A stretch of 10,764 bases of DNA, taken from positions 1 to 10,764 of the forward strand of contig JAITKH010000216.1 in assembly GCA_031278535.1 (NCBI GenBank), given 5' to 3'. This stretch comes from Planctomycetota bacterium. Its GTDB lineage: Bacteria; Planctomycetota; SZUA-567. The notes under the pieces were generated by a model. That model worked only from the letters and a program-made list of their open reading frames with translations, was not told where the DNA came from and did not search any database. Position numbers and translations under genes: made by a program. Shown in pieces: positions 6,491 to 10,764 of the stretch; within the stretch, counting starts at the first letter, position 1, and every line of letters starts with the position of its first letter.

Positions 6491-7290
6491 GCAATACCAG
6501 ATTTGCCCTCCTGGACGTCGGGCTGTGGGACGTACCTCGCAACGAGATCATCGCCGCCGAAACGCCTGAGATCCATGCGGAAAACAGGCGGCACACTATC
6601 CACGGTTTCTGCGTGTTAGCGCAGAATCCCGCGCTCGGCAACATCCTGTTCGATACGGGTATTTCGGCCGAATGGGAAACCACCTGGCCGGAGCAGTTCA
6701 AGAAAGACTATACCTTCCACACCCTGGAAAGTCTGACAGGTCAATTGCAACGGGTGGGCCTGACTCCGGCCGATATCGACACGCTCATCGTTTCCCACCT
6801 CCATTACGACCATGCCGGGAACATCAAGTTGTTCCGAAACACGAAGGCCGGCCAAAAAATCATCATCAGCGATGCGGAGGCGCGGGAGGCCTTCGTCAAG
6901 GTTTCCATGTCGTCCACGGGCGTGTCCGGCGCTTATTTCCGGGATGAGTTCGTCATGAACGGCATCGGGTATCAGACGATCGACGAGGACACCTGGCTTT
7001 CGGAAGACCTGATGCTGTTCATCCAGAAGGGGCATACGCCCGGCGTGATCGGACTGCTCATCAAAACGGGAAGGAACGGCAACGTCATCATCACCTCGGA
7101 CGCCGTCTATTCCACCTACAATTTCGGGCCGCCGGTGGTGTTGCCCGGTCTTTGCGTAGACCCCGTTTCCTACAAGGAAAATGCCGCCCGCCTGCTGAAA
7201 ATGAAGGAGGAATTCCAGGCCCGGATCATTTTCAGCCACGACGTGGAGAACCGGAACCTATGGAAGTTTGCCCCCTGTTTTTATGAATAG
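6487..7290 (+). CDS. MBL-fold lactonase, AHL/gamma-butyrolactone type
   Basis: This is an intact 267-residue metallo-beta-lactamase-fold hydrolase. The zinc site is complete: SHLHYDHAG (H104, H106, D108, H109), H183 in KGHTPG, D205 and H251. Y208, three residues after the bridging Asp, corresponds to the Tyr that assists lactone opening in AiiA-type lactonases. AttM/BlcC of Agrobacterium, which hydrolyses gamma-butyrolactone to 4-hydroxybutyrate, belongs to this group. In this cluster gamma-butyrolactone is therefore the best substrate guess, with acyl-homoserine lactones or a CoA thioester as alternatives. The gene overlaps the FabZ-like stop by ATGA and has AAGGAG just upstream. It is a paralogue of the interrupted gene at 1718-2524: same length, same motif spacing, and both end in APxFYE. 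Confidence 0.88.
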   Translation: MSNTRFALLDVGLWDVPRNEIIAAETPEIHAENRRHTIHGFCVLAQNPALGNILFDTGISAEWETTWPEQFKKDYTFHTLESLTGQLQRVGLTPADIDTLIVSHLHYDHAGNIKLFRNTKAGQKIIISDAEAREAFVKVSMSSTGVSGAYFRDEFVMNGIGYQTIDEDTWLSEDLMLFIQKGHTPGVIGLLIKTGRNGNVIITSDAVYSTYNFGPPVVLPGLCVDPVSYKENAARLLKMKEEFQARIIFSHDVENRNLWKFAPCFYE

Positions 7291-7318
7291 AACTGTGACG
7301 TTAAAAAAAGGAGCTATC

Positions 7319-8500
7319 GTGAAAGAAGTCTATATCGTAAACTGCTGCCGCACCCCCATCGGCTCGTTCGGCGGCACGTTGAAAGACGTGTCCGCCGTTG
7401 AATTGGGCGCCCTTACCATCAAGGAGGCGCTGGAACGTGCGCTCGTTCGTCCCGAACAGGTGGATGAAGTCATGTTTGGCGGCGTCCTTACGGCCGGCCT
7501 GGGGCAGAACGTGGCCCGGCAGGCTTCCGTGAAGGCGGGCATTCCCGTGGAAATTCCGGCCTACACCGTAGGCATGGTCTGCGGCTCGGGCATGAAGTCG
7601 GTCATCGAGGGCGCGCGGACCATTTTCGCGGGCGACGCGGACGTCGTGGTGGCGGGGGGCGCCGAGAATATGTCCGCGGCTCCGTATCTTGTTCCCTCCG
7701 CTCGCTGGGGCGCGCGCATGTTCGATACCGCCCTGGTGGACTATATGGTGAAGGACGGCGTGTGGGACGTGTTCAATGACTACCACATGGGAGTGACCGC
7801 GGAAAACATCTGCGATGACTGGGGGATTGGCCGGGAGGAACTGGACGCTTTTGCTCTGGCCAGTCAACAAAAAGCGATAAAGGCCCGGGACTCGGGCCGT
7901 TTCGATGCGGAAATCGTTCCCGTCACGGTAAAGACCCGCAAGGAAACCGTGACCTTCTCCAAGGATGAACACCCGCGCGCCACGACCGCGGAAGCGCTGG
8001 CCAAGCTCAAGCCGGCCTTCAGGAAAGACGGCGGGCGCGTTACCGCCGGCAACGCTTCGGGCCTCAATGACGGCGCGGCGGCCGTCGTGCTGGCCTCGGC
8101 CGAGGCAGTAAGGAAATACGCTCTCCAGCCCATGGCCCGGCTCATCAGTTGGGGGCAAGGAGGCGTGGACCCGAGAATCATGGGCACAGGTCCCATTCCC
8201 GCTTCCCGTCAGGCCCTGAAAAAAGCGGGCCTCACTCTTGCGGATATCGACCTGATCGAGGCGAACGAGGCCTTTGCGGCCCAGGCGTTGGCCGTGGCGC
8301 GGGAGTTGGGCTTCGACATGGAAAAAGTGAACGTAAACGGCGGCGCCATTGCCTTGGGGCATCCTGTGGGCGCTTCCGGAGCGCGCATCATCGTCACGCT
8401 GCTCCATGAAATGGCCAAGCAGGAAAAGGCCCGAAAAGGACTTGCCACGCTGTGCATCGGCGGCGGCATGGGCGTGGCCACCATTTTCGAAAAATGCTGA
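7319..8500 (+). CDS. Acetyl-CoA C-acetyltransferase (thiolase)
   Basis: This cytoplasmic thiolase interconverts acetoacetyl-CoA plus CoA and two acetyl-CoA. GTG at 7319 is chosen because AGGAG (7309-7313) lies five bases upstream and the product then begins MKEVYIVNCCRTPIGSFGG, a standard thiolase N-terminus. An in-frame start at 7268 would overlap the lactonase gene. The protein has 393 residues, normal for the family. The catalytic residues are C88 in VCGSGMKSV (acylated), H348 in GGAIALGHPVGASGAR and C379 in LCIGGGMG; NEAFA lies at 316-320. The segment DGVWDVFNDYHMGVTAEN resembles clostridial biosynthetic/degradative thiolases. It performs the last step of the pathway. Confidence 0.95.
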   Translation: MKEVYIVNCCRTPIGSFGGTLKDVSAVELGALTIKEALERALVRPEQVDEVMFGGVLTAGLGQNVARQASVKAGIPVEIPAYTVGMVCGSGMKSVIEGARTIFAGDADVVVAGGAENMSAAPYLVPSARWGARMFDTALVDYMVKDGVWDVFNDYHMGVTAENICDDWGIGREELDAFALASQQKAIKARDSGRFDAEIVPVTVKTRKETVTFSKDEHPRATTAEALAKLKPAFRKDGGRVTAGNASGLNDGAAAVVLASAEAVRKYALQPMARLISWGQGGVDPRIMGTGPIPASRQALKKAGLTLADIDLIEANEAFAAQALAVARELGFDMEKVNVNGGAIALGHPVGASGARIIVTLLHEMAKQEKARKGLATLCIGGGMGVATIFEKC

Positions 8501-8563
8501 CTCCTTCCTTACGCGGAACGGCTCGAAATATATTGGCCTATGTAAAACAAAGGAGGCGGAAAA

Positions 8564-9340
8564 ATGGAATTTGTACAGTATGAGCAACAGGGTATGGTCG
8601 GCATGATCACCATCGACCGGCCAAACGCTCTCAATGCGCTGAACAGCCGGGTGCTGGCCGAAATGGGTTCGGCGTTCGACGAGATCGACTTGAACGCCGT
8701 TCGCTGCGTCATCCTTACCGGTCGGGGCGACAAGGCCTTTGTGGCTGGGGCCGACATTGGCGAGATGCGTTCTTTGAGCAAGGCGGAAGGTGAAGCCTTC
8801 GGCCGCCGCGGCAGCGAACTGTTCCGCCGCATTGAAACCTTTGCCGTGCCGGTGATCGCCGCGGTGAACGGTTTCGCTCTGGGGGGCGGCTGTGAGCTGG
8901 CTATGGCCTGCGATATACGGCTGGCCTCGGAAAATGCGGCGTTCGCCCAGCCCGAGGTCGGCCTGGGCATTACGCCCGGTTTTGGCGGCACCCAACGGCT
9001 CGGGCGCCTCATCGGCCTGGGCAAAGCCAAAGAGTTGCTGTATACGGGCAACAAGATAAAAGCCGCGGAGGCGCTGGCTTTGGGCCTGGTCAACGCCGTG
9101 TATCCCGGTGACGCCCTCATGGGAGAAGCGGTCAAAATGGCGGAAAAGATCGCCTCCAATGCCCCCATTGCGGTGCGGGCCGCGAAAAAGGCGGTCAATG
9201 ACGGGATAGAGGCCGATATGGACACGGCCTTGAATATCGAAGCGAAACTGTTCGGCCAGTGTTTTGAAAGCGAGGATCAACAAAATGCCATGACGGCATT
9301 CGTGGAAAAAAGACGCCCCGCTCCCTTCGTCAACCAGTAG
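8564..9340 (+). CDS. Enoyl-CoA hydratase (crotonase)
   Basis: The product is a 258-residue crotonase-fold enzyme that adds water to crotonyl-CoA, giving (S)-3-hydroxybutyryl-CoA. The oxyanion-hole segments are AGADIGEM (61-68) and GFALGGGCELAMACD (103-117). The catalytic pair E111 and E131 has the 20-residue spacing of Glu144/Glu164 in rat enoyl-CoA hydratase. IDRPNALNALN is the usual N-terminal motif. ATG at 8564 has a strong AAGGAGG six bases upstream. The gene lies between thiolase and the NAD-linked dehydrogenase, the usual set for crotonyl-CoA to acetyl-CoA. Length and motifs indicate a single-function short-chain enzyme. Confidence 0.94.
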   Translation: MEFVQYEQQGMVGMITIDRPNALNALNSRVLAEMGSAFDEIDLNAVRCVILTGRGDKAFVAGADIGEMRSLSKAEGEAFGRRGSELFRRIETFAVPVIAAVNGFALGGGCELAMACDIRLASENAAFAQPEVGLGITPGFGGTQRLGRLIGLGKAKELLYTGNKIKAAEALALGLVNAVYPGDALMGEAVKMAEKIASNAPIAVRAAKKAVNDGIEADMDTALNIEAKLFGQCFESEDQQNAMTAFVEKRRPAPFVNQ

Positions 9341-9357
9341 CCCAAGGAGAATATCTT

Positions 9358-10197
9358 ATGAAAATAGGCACCATCGGCGCCGGAACCATGGGTTCCGGCA
9401 TCGCCCAGGCCTTTGCCGTGACCGCCGGTTACGAGGTGGTTCTTTGCGACATCAGCGAAGAGCTTGCGCTGGGCGGCAAGAAAAAAATAGAAAAGGTTCT
9501 TTCCCGGCAAGTGGAAAAAGGCAAGTTGGACCGGCAGGCATCCGATGCCGTCCTGGGACGCATCGTTACCGGGACCGTGGAAAAAACAGCGGACTGCGAT
9601 CTGATCGTCGAGGCCGCGCTGGAGAACATGGCCGTCAAGAAAGAGCTTTTTGCCAAGCTGCAAGGCATTTGCAGCAAGGATGCCATCTTTGCTTCCAACA
9701 CGTCCTCTTTGTCGCTCACCGAGTTGGCGGCCGGCCTTGACCGCACGGTGGTGGGCATGCACTTTTTCAACCCCGCTCCGGTGATGAAGCTGGTGGAAGT
9801 AACTGCTGGGCTGAACACGCCCAGGGATATCGTGGAAAAGGTCGTGGCCATCGCCACGGCGATCGGGAAAACGCCGGTAATCGTGGAAGAGGGCGCGGGC
9901 TTCGTGGTAAACCGCATCCTGATACCGATGATCAACGAAGCCATTGGAATCTACGCCGACGGCATCTCCACGGTGAAGGAAATCGATGTCGCCATGAAAC
10001 TGGGCGCCAATCACCCCATGGGGCCGTTGGAACTGGGGGATCTGGTCGGTCTGGATGTGTGCCTGGCCATCATGGAAGTGCTGCAAAGCGAATTCGGCGA
10101 CCCGAAGTTCCGGCCGCATCCGCTGTTGCGCAAAATGGTGCGCGGCGGCTTGCTCGGCAAAAAAACCGGAAAAGGTTTTTATGATTACAGCAAATAG
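9358..10197 (+). CDS. hbd: 3-hydroxybutyryl-CoA dehydrogenase
   Basis: This NAD(P)-dependent cytoplasmic enzyme oxidises (S)-3-hydroxybutyryl-CoA to acetoacetyl-CoA. The 279 residues include the N-terminal dinucleotide-binding motif IGAGTMGSG (G7, G9, G12) and the SNTSSL segment (113-118). The catalytic pair is H135 in GMHFFNPAPVMKLVEV and E147, 12 apart as in the mammalian enzyme, and N185 lies 50 residues after the His. The C-terminal helical domain has HPMGPLELGDLVGLD and ends with GKKTGKGFYDY. ATG at 9358 follows AAGGAG (9344-9349). It is the last gene of the cluster; no clear terminator follows. Confidence 0.95.
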   Translation: MKIGTIGAGTMGSGIAQAFAVTAGYEVVLCDISEELALGGKKKIEKVLSRQVEKGKLDRQASDAVLGRIVTGTVEKTADCDLIVEAALENMAVKKELFAKLQGICSKDAIFASNTSSLSLTELAAGLDRTVVGMHFFNPAPVMKLVEVTAGLNTPRDIVEKVVAIATAIGKTPVIVEEGAGFVVNRILIPMINEAIGIYADGISTVKEIDVAMKLGANHPMGPLELGDLVGLDVCLAIMEVLQSEFGDPKFRPHPLLRKMVRGGLLGKKTGKGFYDYSK

Positions 10198-10540
10198 GCC
10201 CGCGGCCGCATCCGGCTGACTGATCGATACAGGCTTCAACGGCCTCATGTCGGATGGGTATGCCCGACCTGCGGAAAACTTGAGAGCGTGGGCGTCTTGC
10301 CGCGCTCCAGTACTGCGAAACATAGATAGCAAGACATTTGTTACGCTGAGACAATGGTAAGTTCCGATGTCATTGTTCGCGGCAAGCGAGGCAATCCAGA
10401 GAGCGTACTGGACTGCCCCGGCGTCAAATGCCTTGCGAAGACGGAAACATACCCGGTTCGGATTGTGTCGGCATCTGTCAATCCCGCTCTAACGCGAATG
10501 ATGGAGGCGTGTGGAGGCCCCTTTCGCTGCGACGGATCGT
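10198..10540. other. Intergenic stretch after hbd
   Basis: About 340 bases carry no gene I can support. The region holds a REP-like hairpin at 10390-10417. A frame is open from 10330 through the GuaA fragment, but its upstream part has no recognisable protein sequence. No promoter or T-run terminator was found. Confidence 0.55.
10390..10417. repeat. REP-like hairpin
   Basis: GGCAATCCAG (10390-10399) faces CTGGACTGCC (10408-10417) across an eight-base loop, with one mismatch. The left flank, GTCATTGTTCGCGGCAAGCGA, resembles the dispersed extragenic palindromes with a GTCATTGCGAG...GCAATCCAG core seen in many proteobacterial genomes. The outer right arm does not match, so this copy looks partial. 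The resemblance is from memory and needs a genome-wide count. Confidence 0.5.
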
Positions 10541-10764
10541 CGCCTCGTCTCGACGTCTGGATGAGCCACGGCGACAAGGTTACCGAACTGCCGCCGGGTT
10601 TCGCCGCGATCGCCGCCAACGATTCCTGCCGGATCGCCGCCATGGCCGACGAGGCGCGCCGGTTCTACGGGGTGCAGTTTCATCCGGAGGTCACGCACAC
10701 CTCGAAGGGCAGGGAAATCCTGGCTCGTTTCGTGCATGAAATCTGCGGCTGCGGGCATGACTGG
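10501..10764 (+). CDS. guaA: GuaA glutamine amidotransferase fragment, 5' part missing
   Basis: From about 10543 this frame reads LDVWMSHGDKVTELPPGF, then ARRFYGVQFHPEVTHTSKG and FVHEICGCGHDW at the right edge. This is the end of the class I glutamine amidotransferase domain of GMP synthase, which supplies ammonia to convert XMP to GMP. The catalytic His and Glu are present (codons at 10681 and 10687). The first part of the domain, about 150 residues with the nucleophilic Cys of GICYG, is not upstream in any frame. The frame is open back to 10330, with ATG at 10354 and 10501, but that part is not GuaA-like and I take 10501 only as a nominal start. The ATP-pyrophosphatase and dimerisation domains would follow outside the window. 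It may be a truncated gene, a rearrangement scar or an assembly junction. Confidence 0.75.
   Translation, partial: MEACGGPFRCDGSSPRLDVWMSHGDKVTELPPGFAAIAANDSCRIAAMADEARRFYGVQFHPEVTHTSKGREILARFVHEICGCGHDW

Noticed and set aside
7301..9283. 660-codon open frame on the - strand
   Set aside because: It lies antisense to thiolase and crotonase, whose motifs are unmistakable. Its product is His/Gly/Arg-rich, as expected when GC-biased codons are read backwards.
10155..10180. AAAACC/GGTTTT hairpin with T-run as terminator of hbd
   Set aside because: It lies inside the coding sequence for the conserved end GKKTGKGFYDY and has a weak AT-rich stem.
1..10764. CRISPR array, tRNA or rRNA genes
   Set aside because: No spaced direct-repeat series and no tRNA- or rRNA-like sequence was seen by eye.

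Overview
The window is moderately GC-rich DNA from a bacterium with compact operons (ATGA overlaps, good Shine-Dalgarno sites). Its core, about 1718-10197 on the + strand, is a catabolic cluster for 4-hydroxybutyrate and probably gamma-butyrolactone. The anchor gene encodes an oxygen-sensitive [4Fe-4S] 4-hydroxybutyryl-CoA dehydratase, so the organism is probably an anaerobe or facultative anaerobe. Its dehydratase and thiolase look like clostridial enzymes. In contrast, the flanking IS5-type transposase remnant, the GuaA fragment and a REP-like hairpin look more proteobacterial. I cannot fix the taxon; horizontal acquisition of the cluster by a proteobacterium is possible but unproven.

Layout. 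1-936 (- strand): a decayed IS5-family transposase with two frameshifts and an in-frame amber codon, running off the left edge. 937-1717: no convincing gene except a doubtful 89-codon ORF at 989-1258. This stretch holds a textbook sigma-54 promoter (TGGCAC-N5-TTGCT, 1440-1455) and a leader rich in small symmetric elements. 1718-2524: a metallo-beta-lactamase-fold lactonase interrupted by one amber codon. 2581-4621: abfD (4-hydroxybutyryl-CoA dehydratase), an Nfu-type Fe-S carrier and a small Cys-rich CGGC protein, joined by ATGA overlaps. 4641-5939: 4-hydroxybutyrate CoA-transferase, followed by a terminator-like hairpin (5961-6023). 6044-7290: a FabZ-like hotdog dehydratase overlapping a second, intact lactonase-like protein. 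7319-10197: thiolase, crotonase and 3-hydroxybutyryl-CoA dehydrogenase. 10198-10540: non-coding, with a REP-like hairpin. About 10540-10764: the end of a GuaA glutamine-amidotransferase domain whose first half is absent, running off the right edge.

How the genes fit together (inference from families). A lactonase opens gamma-butyrolactone to 4-hydroxybutyrate. The CoA-transferase makes 4-hydroxybutyryl-CoA, AbfD dehydrates and isomerises it to crotonyl-CoA, crotonase hydrates that to 3-hydroxybutyryl-CoA, the dehydrogenase oxidises it to acetoacetyl-CoA, and thiolase releases two acetyl-CoA. Nfu and the CGGC protein are candidates for building or protecting the AbfD cluster. No 4-hydroxybutyrate dehydrogenase, succinate semialdehyde enzyme, butyryl-CoA dehydrogenase, Etf, transporter or sigma-54 activator gene is visible in the window.
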